Shown: positions 41,848 to 52,600 of the stretch, piece after piece | Layout: each line of letters begins with the position of its first letter | Numbering within the stretch: position 1 is the first letter of the stretch | Translations under genes and position numbers: made by a program | The notes under the pieces: model-generated | Told to the model about the DNA's origin: nothing | The model's database searches: none | The model's input: only the letters and a program-made list of their open reading frames with translations | Origin: Firm-04 sp045627405 | GTDB lineage: Bacteria; Bacillota; Clostridia; Oscillospirales; Ruminococcaceae | DNA: 64,000 bases | Direction of reading: 5' to 3' | Assembly (NCBI GenBank): GCA_045627405.1 | Contig: JAZQNP010000092.1 | Location: 24,743-88,742, forward strand

Positions 41848-42498
41848 ATGACTACGATTTCAGCGTCCATTCTCAATGCAGATCTGACGAATCTTGCAAA
41901 TGCTGCGGCGGTGGTCGAACAAGCCGGTGCAGACCTTCTGCATTACGATGTGATGGACGGCTGCTTTGTAGATAATATTTCGTTTGGTTTGCCTGTGCTG
42001 AATGCGCTGCGTAGCTGCACCGCCCTGCCGATTGACGCGCATCTGATGATTCGGGAGCCGCTGCGGTTCGTGGAACGCTTTGTCAAGGCGGGGGCTGATT
42101 TGCTTTCATTTCATATTGAAAGTGACTCGGATGCTGCTGAGACAATCCGGGAGATTCATGCATGCGGCATTCATGCCGGTGTAGCACTTTCTCCTGACAC
42201 GCCGACAGAAGCTGTTTTCCCGCTGCTCAAATTGCTGCAACCGGAGGATTTTATACTGCTGATGACCGTGCAGCCGGGACTGGGCGGTCAGGCTTTTTTG
42301 CCGTATGTGCTTCCGAAAATAGAAACACTGTATCAGCGCATTCAAGCCGAGCAGTTACCCCTGCACATCGAAGTGGACGGCGGTATTGCTGCCGGGACCG
42401 GAAAACAGTGCAGGGAAGCCGGCGCAGATTATCTGGTTTCCGGATCCTATATTTTCCGTGCAGCCGATCCGCATGCTGCTGTGCAGTCGCTTCGCTAA
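41848..42498 (+). CDS. rpe: Ribulose-phosphate 3-epimerase
   Basis: Interconverts ribulose 5-phosphate and xylulose 5-phosphate in the pentose phosphate pathway. The 216-residue TIM barrel shows ISASILNADLTNL at the start, metal-site residues in HYDVMDGCFV, PIDAHLMI, the phosphate loop region TVQPGLGGQAF, and the second catalytic Asp in IEVDGGI. In canonical enzymes the loop reads NPGFGGQ; here it is QPGLGGQ, a mild change. ATG 41848 has AGGAGGAAA upstream. It converges with the MecA-like gene, overlapping by four bases. Confidence 0.94.
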   Translation: MTTISASILNADLTNLANAAAVVEQAGADLLHYDVMDGCFVDNISFGLPVLNALRSCTALPIDAHLMIREPLRFVERFVKAGADLLSFHIESDSDAAETIREIHACGIHAGVALSPDTPTEAVFPLLKLLQPEDFILLMTVQPGLGGQAFLPYVLPKIETLYQRIQAEQLPLHIEVDGGIAAGTGKQCREAGADYLVSGSYIFRAADPHAAVQSLR

Positions 42499-43067
42499 GT
42501 CGCAGCGGCGGCATTTGCGACTGCTGACACCGCATCGGTTTCGTAAACGCATTTGCCGTATTCTGATAATCTTGCTTTGTTGAGTGCTGAGCTTCGATAG
42601 GGCTTGCCGTATTCTAAAAGCAGATGATGTGCGCGGGAGGCACCGTTTCGGTTCAGTTTCAGAGATAAGATCCACTGTGCATCAAATTGATGCAGAGAGC
42701 TGCTGATGATATGCGACTGTTCCTGCATCAGTTGTCTGCAACAGGCAGATAATACTTTGTAATCAGAGAATCTTGCTGCCAGTCTGACGGTTTTGGACGG
42801 ATGCTTATGCTGCTTTGTTTGACCGGAGATCTGTGCTGTAAAATACGCAATCAGCCCGCCGTCGGAAACAGCGATCAGCTCGACGGTGACGGGTAGTTCC
42901 GAAAAGCGGATCCCACTGGCTGCTTCTGCATGCATCAGCATATATGCGAGCAGACGCAGCATCTGCGGAGAATCTGCGGGGGGAGTTTCTCCGTGCAGAA
43001 AGAATTGCAGCTCATCCGCAGTGAGCTGCACTTTTACCGATCTTGCGGAGAGCTGTGTGACTGTCAT
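42495..43067 (-). CDS. mecA: MecA-like adaptor protein
   Basis: A 190-residue protein with the two-part layout of MecA/YpbH adaptors, which deliver substrates to ClpC. The N-terminal part opens TVTQLSARSVKVQLTADEL, and the C-terminal part contains FSDYKVLSACCRQL and ARLSEYGKCVYETDAVSAV, matching the family's end pattern LxEYG. The similarity is partial and seen by eye, so substrate and ClpC partner are unknown. ATG 43067 follows AAAGGATC. It is divergent from the Rnf-like genes. Confidence 0.7.
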   Translation of the reverse strand: MTVTQLSARSVKVQLTADELQFFLHGETPPADSPQMLRLLAYMLMHAEAASGIRFSELPVTVELIAVSDGGLIAYFTAQISGQTKQHKHPSKTVRLAARFSDYKVLSACCRQLMQEQSHIISSSLHQFDAQWILSLKLNRNGASRAHHLLLEYGKPYRSSALNKARLSEYGKCVYETDAVSAVANAAAAT

Positions 43068-43123
43068 GAGGATGATCCTTTCCCGTGAGAACGCAATTCA
43101 TGCAAAAGGTGGTGCTTTCGAGC

Positions 43124-44065
43124 ATGAAAGAAAAATCAAAGACGGCCGGAAGCATTGAGCGTACCGTAACGCTTGCAGCACTGATTTGTATAGCGGTATA
43201 CGATTACGGGATCCGCATTCTGATTCTGTGTGCTGCTGCTGTTTTTGCATCTGTTCTGACCGAACTGGTTTGTCTGTATGTTCGCCGGATTCCGTTTCGT
43301 CTCCGGCATTTAGACGCTGCTGTCTGCGGATTGATTCTGGTCATGATGATGCCGCAGACGGTTTCTGTCTCACTCGTTATCATGTCCGCGATTTTTGCAA
43401 TTATCATCGGAAGACAGATGTTCGGCGGACGGGAACATTCGGTAATTCCTGCTGCTGCGGTCGGTTATTGCTTTGCACTGCTGAATCAGCGTGCGCAAAT
43501 GACTTTATTTCCCGCAGAAAAAGCCATTCTTCCGTTTGAAAATATCCCTGTCGATTCTCTGGTTCCAGGCGTTTCTGTCATCTGGAATCAATCCGGTGAT
43601 TTCAGCAGCAATGTGTCTGATTATCTGCTTGGACTGCCTTCTCAGCCGATCGGCACAAGCTCTTTGCTTTTACTTGCAGTGATTGCTGTTGTTCTGATCT
43701 TTCGCCGTTCTGCATCGGCTTGGGTGATGCTTCCGATGCTGATTGTACTGCTGACAGGAAATCTGGCTCTTAGCAATTTTCATAATCCTGCCATTATTTT
43801 TGCCGGCAGTTGTCTGACAAATCAGACGCTGTTTAGTGTGATATATCTGTACAGCGATCCTGATTTTGCGCCGCCGCATATTGCAGGCGCACTTTATGGC
43901 GTGTTATCAGCCTTGTTGATTCTTGTGTTCACGCGTGTTTTCGCTGTATTTGATGCGCCTGTTCTTCTGGCAGTGATTCTCTCTCCGCTTCCGCTCGGAT
44001 TGCGTTCAATCCATTTGGAATCCAACAAACAAAGCCGGAAAGGGGATATTGCACATGCCGAATGA
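43124..44065 (+). CDS. Divergent RnfD-like membrane protein
   Basis: A 313-residue polytopic protein. By eye it aligns with RnfD encoded at 35891-36817: YGIRILIL matches FGMRALIL, AAVCGLILVMMMPQ matches AAVTGLLLGMNLPP, and IIIGRQMFGG matches IVIVKQLFGG (all within about residues 28-102). The flavin site that should follow (AVSSATPL in RnfD) has no counterpart; the region around residues 130-160 lacks a suitable Thr. It is followed directly by RnfE-like and RnfA-like genes. ATG 43124 is chosen for AAAGGTGG upstream; earlier in-frame starts at 43085 and 43100 are possible. The function is unknown; a non-redox membrane module is inferred. Confidence 0.72.
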   Translation: MKEKSKTAGSIERTVTLAALICIAVYDYGIRILILCAAAVFASVLTELVCLYVRRIPFRLRHLDAAVCGLILVMMMPQTVSVSLVIMSAIFAIIIGRQMFGGREHSVIPAAAVGYCFALLNQRAQMTLFPAEKAILPFENIPVDSLVPGVSVIWNQSGDFSSNVSDYLLGLPSQPIGTSSLLLLAVIAVVLIFRRSASAWVMLPMLIVLLTGNLALSNFHNPAIIFAGSCLTNQTLFSVIYLYSDPDFAPPHIAGALYGVLSALLILVFTRVFAVFDAPVLLAVILSPLPLGLRSIHLESNKQSRKGDIAHAE

Positions 44066-44675
44066 GCGTCCCCGTATTTACGGAACCGCGTTCTTGTTCC
44101 GAAAGAATCTGATCCTGTCCGAGGCGTTGATTGCCGCACCGACGGCTGCATGTGCCGATACCATTGCGCACGCGCTGATGCTATGCTTTGTGTTTGCCTG
44201 CGTATCCGGCTTAACAATCTTGCTGTCATCATTTTTTCCACGGCGTATGCCTTATGCGTTTCGTATTCTATCCTATTCTCTCATAGCGGCTTTGGTGTAT
44301 ATCCCGACGAAACTTGCAGCAGATTTTTTGTTTGCCGATACAGACGCTGCCGGGCTGTATTTGCCGCTGTTGTCATTTGGTATTTTACTGACCGCACAGC
44401 ATGACCAGTTGTTTCGTGCGGAACGCCTGTCCAAAATGCTCGGCCGTCTGATCTGTGCGATTGCAGGCGCATGTGCAGTGATTCTTCTGATGGGCGTTTT
44501 ACGCGAATTGTTCGGCGCGGGGACATTATACGGTTACATGATTTTCTCTGTGCCGCCGCTGCCTGCCATGCTGACGCCTGCATTTGGGATGGTCATGCTG
44601 GCTTGTTTCTGTGCGCTTGCGCAGGCGATATGTCAGACCGAGCGAAAGGAGGCAGCTGATGATTCCGATCGCTGA
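44055..44675 (+). CDS. Divergent RnfE-like membrane protein
   Basis: A 206-residue protein with about six hydrophobic segments. The motif VLRELFGAGTLYG matches SLREILGAGTWFG of RnfE, and the N-terminal part FRKNLILSEALIAAPT lines up with LRENPNLVGLLGMCPT. The two iron-sulfur cysteines of RnfE are missing: Cys29 is replaced by Ala (IAAPT), and the TVNC position reads LSFG-like. ATG 44055 has AAAGGGG ten bases upstream and overlaps the preceding stop by 11 bases; the end overlaps the next gene by 17 bases, so the three are tightly coupled. Confidence 0.72.
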   Translation: MPNERPRIYGTAFLFRKNLILSEALIAAPTAACADTIAHALMLCFVFACVSGLTILLSSFFPRRMPYAFRILSYSLIAALVYIPTKLAADFLFADTDAAGLYLPLLSFGILLTAQHDQLFRAERLSKMLGRLICAIAGACAVILLMGVLRELFGAGTLYGYMIFSVPPLPAMLTPAFGMVMLACFCALAQAICQTERKEAADDSDR

Positions 44676-45231
44676 ATTACTTTTAATCCTGACGCAGAAT
44701 ATCGTTTTCAGCTACGCGCTAGGAATTCCGAATATTGCAAAATCCGCTGTGCAAAGACGAATGCTGCTGCTTTCCGGTTTATTGGTTGCGATATTTGTGA
44801 CGTTGAACAGCGTTTTGCTCGCACTGATCCGCCCGCTTCTTTCGCAGACAGATACGACTTTGATATTGCCGCTTTGCTGTGTAGCTTTGAACGGCGTTCT
44901 CGATCTGATTCTGTTGATTCTGATTGCTGCCGTCGGCGGTATGCGCGCACGCACGCTGATTCCGCATCTGCATGCGACAGCGTTCTCCGGTGCTGTGCTG
45001 GGTTCACTTCTGCTGAGTTACAATGCCGCGAACACGCCGCTGCTTGCAGCAAAAAACGGACTCCGCTGCGGTCTGGGATATTTTCTGGTCTGCTGCATGC
45101 TGGTGCTGGCTGCACCTGCACTCCACAGTGAAAAGATGCCTGCTGCCGTGCGCGGCTGGCGCGGAATGTTTCTCTATATCGGCGTCATAGCAATGGCGGT
45201 TGCATGTATTTCCGCCGGCTTGGAAAGTTAA
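44659..45231 (+). CDS. Divergent RnfA-like membrane protein
   Basis: A 190-residue protein with about six hydrophobic segments. Its start ELLLILTQNIVFSYALGIP resembles IVLSAILTDNFVLSKFMGCCP of RnfA, with the cysteines lost. The later segment AFSGAVLGSLLLS lines up with TTNCAVLGVTLLN, with Gly for Cys. The last helix (WRGMFLYIGVIAMAVACISAGL) matches the C-terminal RnfA helix. ATG 44659 has AAAGGAGG six bases upstream; the frame is open further upstream, but inside the previous gene. It keeps the E-then-A gene order of the true operon. Confidence 0.7.
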   Translation: MIPIAELLLILTQNIVFSYALGIPNIAKSAVQRRMLLLSGLLVAIFVTLNSVLLALIRPLLSQTDTTLILPLCCVALNGVLDLILLILIAAVGGMRARTLIPHLHATAFSGAVLGSLLLSYNAANTPLLAAKNGLRCGLGYFLVCCMLVLAAPALHSEKMPAAVRGWRGMFLYIGVIAMAVACISAGLES

Positions 45232-45252
45232 AACAGAAAGAAGGTGCGTCCT

Positions 45253-46506
45253 TTGCTGCATAGACGAAAAGGAAGAAAAATCTACACTTATCGCGTAAAA
45301 AATCGCCGGGTATTCAGCAAAAATCATCCGATGCGATCTGCATTCGGGCTCATCCTGACACTTGTGCTTGCAGCATTTGCCGGTATCGTCGGATACAGCG
45401 TGATTGCACCGGTCTATGAACGGTTAACGGCTGAGGCACAATCTCCGACAACTGTGCCGGAACCTTTTGATGCATCTGCGGTTGCAGACTCCGTATCGGG
45501 TTTGACACAGACTTCAAAGACTTCCGTTTCTGCTGAAATGACAATGCAGACAACAACCACGACAACTGCAACGCAGCTGTCATTTGATGAAGATACTATG
45601 CTCATATACTGTGTATCAGAGGATGACATGACTGATCTTTCCGCATTGGAGCAGACAGCTGTTTCCGCATCCAATCTCGGTTATACTGCGCTGGCATTCC
45701 CCTTAAAAATTGTTGGCGGCACGCTGACATACGCCTCGGCGGTTGATGCTGCAAATATATCGGGTGCGACGCAGGAGGATTATCTGACACTTGCGCAAAT
45801 CACCGATCTTGCCAATGAAAACGGTTTGGAGTGTATGGCGTTTTTTGACATGCTGAATGATCAGACATACCCTGCGGTCTATCAGGACGGTGCGTACACG
45901 ATTGCCGATTCCGGTCTGCGCTGGCTGGATATGTCATTTGAAGGCGGCGGAAAACCCTGGATGTCTCCGTTTTCTCCGCAGGCGCAATCCTATCTCTTAT
46001 CACTCGCCGAAGAGATCTCAAACAGCGGATTCACAAAGCTGTTCTGTACGGATCTGATTTTTCCGAATTTTTATGATTCTGACGTGTCCTATATCGGTGA
46101 CAGTGTATCCAATCCTGCGCAGCGCGCAAATGCGCTGGCATCTGTGCTGAACGGCATTGCGGAATCTGTTTCCGGAACTGTATACACTTTTGATTTTATG
46201 GAAGCTGTGAACGGTAGTGTTGAAGTGCTGGATTCCGATTCTCTCAATGCGGATACATTCTGCGTACGTTTCGATCTGACAGCGGAAACCGATTCTTTTT
46301 CATGGAACGAAACATCATATGTTTTTACCGGAAAAACCGCATCGGAAAAATCTGCGGAGCTTTTTCAGATTGCAAAAGAAATTTCAGGCGAGCGCACACT
46401 GTATCCGTGTGTAGTGAAAAGCGGTATGACAGACGAAGAACTGTCTGCTGTATTAGAAGTGTTTTATGATGCCGGATGCAGAACAATTCTCGTATCCGTA
46501 ACCTGA
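45253..46506 (+). CDS. Membrane-anchored glycoside-hydrolase-like (DUF4015-type) protein
   Basis: A protein of 417 residues. A basic N-terminus is followed by one membrane helix (about 30-55), a Thr-rich linker (about 95-115), and a domain of about 300 residues that looks like a TIM barrel. The succession NLGYTALAFPLKIVGGTL, LANENGLECMAFFDM and SGFTKLFCTDLIFPNFY resembles the DUF4015/putative glycosidase family, but with several conserved acidic positions unclear. It lies 21 bases after the RnfA-like gene and may belong to the same operon. TTG 45253 has AGAAGG at good spacing; GTG 45244 is the other choice. Substrate unknown; a cell-surface polysaccharide role is possible. Confidence 0.6.
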   Translation: MLHRRKGRKIYTYRVKNRRVFSKNHPMRSAFGLILTLVLAAFAGIVGYSVIAPVYERLTAEAQSPTTVPEPFDASAVADSVSGLTQTSKTSVSAEMTMQTTTTTTATQLSFDEDTMLIYCVSEDDMTDLSALEQTAVSASNLGYTALAFPLKIVGGTLTYASAVDAANISGATQEDYLTLAQITDLANENGLECMAFFDMLNDQTYPAVYQDGAYTIADSGLRWLDMSFEGGGKPWMSPFSPQAQSYLLSLAEEISNSGFTKLFCTDLIFPNFYDSDVSYIGDSVSNPAQRANALASVLNGIAESVSGTVYTFDFMEAVNGSVEVLDSDSLNADTFCVRFDLTAETDSFSWNETSYVFTGKTASEKSAELFQIAKEISGERTLYPCVVKSGMTDEELSAVLEVFYDAGCRTILVSVT

Positions 46507-46510
46507 ATGT

Positions 46511-46559
46511 AAAGCGCAGATGTGACTATATTGTCGCAGATGCGCTTTGTTGTTTTTTT
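46511..46559 (+). terminator. Terminator after the glycosidase-like gene
   Basis: An 8-bp outer stem (AAAGCGCA pairing with TGCGCTTT) with partial inner pairing, followed by GTTGTTTTTTT. Confidence 0.75.
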
Positions 46560-46610
46560 GCGCTGAAATCAATTATTTCACAGACTATTCATTCTTTTCA
46601 CTGCGATTTA

Positions 46611-46619
46611 TGCTATAAT
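46611..46619 (+). promoter_or_regulatory. Extended -10 promoter of the giant protease gene
   Basis: TGC followed by TATAAT (46614-46619); the -35 region is weak (ATTCTT at 46591-46596). It lies 39 bases before the ATG at 46658. Confidence 0.6.
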
Positions 46620-46657
46620 ATATGTAACATTTGGTATTGACGGAGGTGCATTTCATT

Positions 46658-49600
46658 ATGAAACGAATCGTTCGGAAACATATTGCTTGTATCACAGCAG
46701 TCGCTTTGCTGGCTGTCGGCAGCACAAACACATTGCCGGTACTGTCGCCGGCGGGCAGTATGGCGGCAACGGATTCCATTCTGGACTTTGCAAATAGGCT
46801 GACAGCGCAATCTGTACAGAACCCGTCGTGCTTTGCGGCTCTTCGCTTTGCGACAGACGAACAGGTTTTTTACCGCGATGATACGGCTGTCGGAACCGAA
46901 TATGATGCGTTCAGCGTGATCAACGGCAAAGTCATGGTGAAAAAAGCTGCGACATTGACATCTGCCGAACGCCAAAACGAGGGTGCTTCGGACGGATATA
47001 TTCCTTTTGATGACGCTGCTGAAAAAATCGGATGTGAGATCACGGAGCAGAACGGCGATTATATTGTGGTCTCGCCGTTTCAATCTGCCGCGCTGATCGT
47101 GCGGTCTAACGGCGCAGTGCCGGCATACGGTGCTGTCAGTGAAACAGACGGCTATCAGAATTTGCATGTGATGCAGTATAGTACTGCGGCGGATGCTTAT
47201 GCTGCGTACAGGTGCTATCTGACAGATCAGACGGTTGATTATGTTGAACCCAATCGCACGCTGTATCTTGCATCTGCGGCTGAACCGCAGTTTATCAGAG
47301 TGAATGATCGCTGGGGTCTGGATGCAATCGGCGCAGATGAATACCGCAGTTGGCTTTATTCTGTCAAAACTAATCTGCCGGAAATTGTGGTTGCTGTGAT
47401 AGATACCGGTATTTATCAGGAACACAGTTGGTTTGAAAACCGCATTGCAGAGGGCGGAACCGGTTTTACATATGATGAAAAGGGGAGCTATGAGGACGGT
47501 CACGGACACGGTACACACTGTGCCGGCATCATTTGCTCTTCTACTCTGGATAATGTGAAGATTCTTCCGATCAAATGCCTGAGTGATGAAGGATACGGCT
47601 CCACCATGGAAGTATACTGTGCGATGATGTATGCGGCAGAACAGCAGCCGGATGTGATCAGCATGAGTCTTGGCGGAATCGGTATTTCTCCGCTGCTTTC
47701 AGATGCATGTGCGGTATTTGCTGAGAATGATATTCCCTGTGCAGTGGCTGCCGGAAACGAGTCAATTGATACGATGTATGCACATCCCGCGAGCGTGGAT
47801 TCTGTTTTTACGGTTTCCGCAGTTGGCAATGATTCATATGACGGCTCCTCAGATTTATATGGTGAGGATGCGTATTCACTTGCTTATTTCAGCAATTTAG
47901 GCTCAAAGGTTGATTTTTGTGCGCCGGGTGTCGATATTGAAAGTGCCGGTATCGACGATCCGAACAGCACAACCTATAAGAGTGGTACGAGCATGGCAAC
48001 ACCTTATGTTGCCGGATGTATTGCGGATTTGCTGTCTTATGACGACACCTTCACCTCGGATGAGATTTATCAGCTTTTGAAGCAGTTTGCATATGATCTT
48101 GGTACTGCGGGCTATGATGAATCCTATGGCTGGGGCATGGTTCGGCTTTTTGCAATGAGTGAAGACGGAAAATTCTGCGCTGCACCGACTGCCTCTCTGG
48201 TGTCCGGCTCCTATGACGGAGTACAGTCTGTGGCGCTTTCCTGTCCGACTGAAAATGCCGACATCTATTACACGCTTGACGGCACTGTACCGACAGCGGA
48301 AAGCGGAATTCTGTATGACGGTAACTCTATCAGCATTGAAGCATCGTGTGAGCTGCGTGCAATCGCAGTGTTCGGCGGTACATCGAGTACAGTAATTTCG
48401 CGGCAATATGAGATTCTCTGTAAACCTCCGGTGATTACACCGGTCAGCGGGCAATATGAAGATTCTGTGACGGTGTCCATTTCCTGCGTCTCCAATGATG
48501 CGAAGATTTATTACACATTGGACGGTTCAACGCCGTCAGCGAAAAACGGCACGCTGTATTCCGATCCGTTTACGGTTTCAGAATCTGCTGTTCTGCGGGC
48601 TGTTGCAGTTTCCGGAAAGGCAGAAAGTGAAATCACGCGTGCTGATTACTGCATAAACGGCGAGGAAATCTCCGATCCCTATGTCATCATAGACGGTGTG
48701 CTGGTTGCTTATAACGGCGTCGCATCCGTATTGGATCTGTCTGATTTGTACATTACCGCCGTCGGTGACAATGCATTCACCGGCAACAGACTGCTTACGA
48801 AGATCATACTCCCAGACAACGTTGCCAAACTAGGTGCAAATGCGTTTCAAGGCTGTGAAGCCTTGGAATTCGTCACAGCTGCCGGCGTCACAGAGCTTGG
48901 GACAGGTGTGTTCAGCGGTTGTACTGAACTGTACCAAATTCTGACCGGAGCTGTGCAGGAAATTCCGGATTACGCATTTTACCTTTGTGGCAATCTATCT
49001 CAAACAGAGGATTGCTTTATCCATGTGACATCCGTTGGCGACTATGCCTTCTACGAATGTGACTGGCTGGGCTCATCCGGTCTGGATTGGACACAAATTC
49101 AATCCATCGGTGACTATGCGTTCAGCTATGCATGGTTCTATGATGATGTCTCGCTCGATTCTCTGGAACATCTTGGCATACATGTGTTTGATAATGCCTA
49201 CGGGTTTAGCAATATCTCACTGCCGAATTCGCTCACTGTTCTTCCGGAAGGTACATTCCGGAACTGTAATAATCTCACATCATTATCTGCACCGGGAATC
49301 ATTGAGATCGGGGATTATGCAATGGCATTCAGTTCATACGAACCACTCGACACCGGCACGCTGTTTTCGCAGATTACAAAGATCGGCAGCTATGCATTTT
49401 CTGATTTTAATTTCAACGGATCGGTTGAGTTTACCAATGTCACAGACATTGCGGAAAACGCATTTTCATATGCTGAGGCAGATTCGATGTCTTTCCCAGC
49501 GTTGCAGCATACAGGTCATAATGCATTTGCGAACGCATACTCCGATGTGTTATACTTAGAGCATATTGAGACAATCGCTGAAAACACATTTTCTTCGTAT

Positions 49601-52600
49601 TCTCCTTATATTGTGGTAGTCGGTGACGAGCTGACTGAGATGGATGTGAATGCAGCATCGAACTACTGGCAGATGACACTTGCAGGACCGGCGGTTTCTC
49701 CCGCAAGGACTTTTGCAAATTCTCATTTGCTTACCTACTATGAAACACCCGGTGTCTATCTTGACACAGAAGGTGAATCGCTGACATTGCAGCAATATGA
49801 TCCGCAAACAATCGCGGCGTACCCACTCGGTTTCGGTCTGTCTCTGGAATGGTACAGCGCAGCAGATGAGAACGGTGCAGATCCGGTCTATCTGCAATCT
49901 GCCAATGCACTGGAAATCAATGTGATGGAGAGCAGAACCTATTATTACTATGCTGCTGTATACAAAGACGGCGCAGAAGTCGCACGGTCCAATGTGCTTC
50001 GTCTTGAAGTCATTCCGACGGAAATCATCGGTACTCTGAGTGAAAAAGACCAGATGACGCTGATTGACTGGGATCAATATGAAAGCGGAGCGATAGCATA
50101 TCAGTTTTCACCTGAGACAGCGGATTATTATTATTTCGAGGCTCACGGATTCTCTGCGGATATTACCGTATTGGATCAGTATGGCTCTGTACAAAGGTAC
50201 TACGCAACCGCTTATGTTGAACCGGGAGATGTCTATACCGTACTCATCAGAAAGTCCGGTTCAGAGCGATGGAATGCACTGTATATCTCAGATACATATA
50301 TTTCCAACTATTTTGACGGTGAAATCACACTGGATGCGGATGTTTATCAGTATACAGGCAGTGCAATCGAGCCACCGGTATCTGTTATCTATAATCATGA
50401 ATATTATGACAATGATACTTGGGAGTATGTCGAGGAGCAAATCACTCTGACAGAAGGCACAGATTATATTGTTCGTTATGATAATAATATTGATCCCGGA
50501 ACTGCCTATGCATTTGTGTTCTGCATGGGGGATTACACATCGTTCTCATATAGCACATTTAAGATTTATAGGCCGATTTTGGAGGATACGCCAGAATCTG
50601 TATATGATTTCACATACGGCAAAATTCCGTATTTTTGCTTTGAACCGGAGGAAACCGACGAATATCTGATCTATACCGAATATGCAGACGATCTGACAGA
50701 GCGGTTTGAAAGCGAAAGCAACTCATCCTATTATACTGATACAATCCTGACGATCTATGATTCTGATTGGAATGAAATCGGTTATAATGATGACGGCGGA
50801 CAACTGCTGTTCTCTGCGATTTGGCTTGACCTCGAAGCAGGACAGAGGTATTATGTTGTACTCGACGCATGGAGCAGTTCGGAATCTGCGAGCGTATGCA
50901 TTTCCAGAAAAACTCATCTCGGCATAGAGGGGTATCTGGAAGCAAGTATATATAATTATGTTTATACCGGTGAGGCGATTGAACCGGAGTACAAATTCTA
51001 TGTAGACGATGTCCTCTTAACAGAGGGAACCGATTATACAGCCCGCATTTTTCACAATGTAAATCCCGGCTCAATGACTTTGATCGTAATTGGTCAGGGC
51101 AGCTATTGCGGCATGTACGTTTTTACAGAATTCTCCATTTCTATTGATTTTGATGAATTGGATGACACGGTGATTGAAATTGAACCGGATGTGCCGTTTA
51201 CGCTGAGCGAGCTGCGGCAGATTTATTCGCTCAATATTCCAAGCATCGGTTTGTATTGTCTGCGTCCGACCGATGCAGACGATGAAGCGGATTACTGCGG
51301 CGAGTGCTACACATACTACTATGATGGGATGTATGAAAGCTGGTACTGTACAACAAAATTCACTCCTGAGTATCCGGAATACGAATTGTACCCGGGTATG
51401 TATTATCTGATTCTCACACAAGATGCAACAGAAGAGCGCGAATTCATTCTTGAAACAGTTGAAGCATACCGGTCACTGTATTATGCAGATGTGACGGTAA
51501 CAGATGCTGTTTACACCGGTGAACTGATTGTTCCGAAGGTAACCGTTATTTACGAAGGCACTGAATTGACGGAAAATGTGGACTACATTGTGTCTTGCAA
51601 TCAGCCGATGATTACATGCGGTTATTATACTCTTATCATTCAAGGAATCGGTGAATACTACGGTAATGCTTACGCATATTTCCAAATTGTACCCGATCTT
51701 TCTGCCGAAATGCAAATACTGACGGAAGAAACAAACACTGTTACGGCAAATACAGGAGGAGAAACGGCATTTTACAGCTGGATACCGGATGAATCGCAGT
51801 ATTGTCTATGGAAAGATCAACTGGAATATACAACGATTTCTGTATATGATTCTGACATGCAGATCATCGAATACAATGATGGAATCGGTCTGATTTATAC
51901 CGAAGTATATGTGGAACCGGGAAATCAATATTATATTTCAGCGGCGTTTGCCGACAGAACCATGACGGGCAGCTTTGATTTCACTCTGACTTCCGATTAC
52001 GCTCTGCTGGATTATTGTGAAGTAGATACAGAGAACCTTCTGGCGTACCAAGAAAATGCGCAGGTTCCGGATTACACAGTGAGGAACGGAGACACTGTTC
52101 TGACAGAGGGCGTCGATTATGAGGTGTTTTATCTCGGCGGAAATGATGATTATGGCAGAGCAGAAATCTGTTTCAAAGGGAAAGGGCATTATATCGGCTA
52201 TCTGGATTTCAGTTTTTACATTTATCCCGATCACTGGAACGATGTGATTCCGGATCAGCAGATTGATTTGGCTGCGGAAGAAACCGTATTCACGGAACGC
52301 GGCTTGCCGGGAGCTGTAACGCTGTATACCTTTACAGCAGATCATGATGCAACATATTATTTGAATCTTCCGAATACAGACAGTGCAGCAGTTACAGCAT
52401 TTGTTTACGGCACAGACGGATTCATCTGCCCGCTCAGTCAGCATACATTTGAACTGAAAGCCGGAGACACGATTCAGATTCTTTGCATGACTGACTGGCT
52501 GGAAACGAGCTATGATATTTACGACATGTACTCTGTTCAGGTAACTGAATCCGCACCGATCGAATATTATTGGACAGAAAACGGACTCTGCTACTATCTC

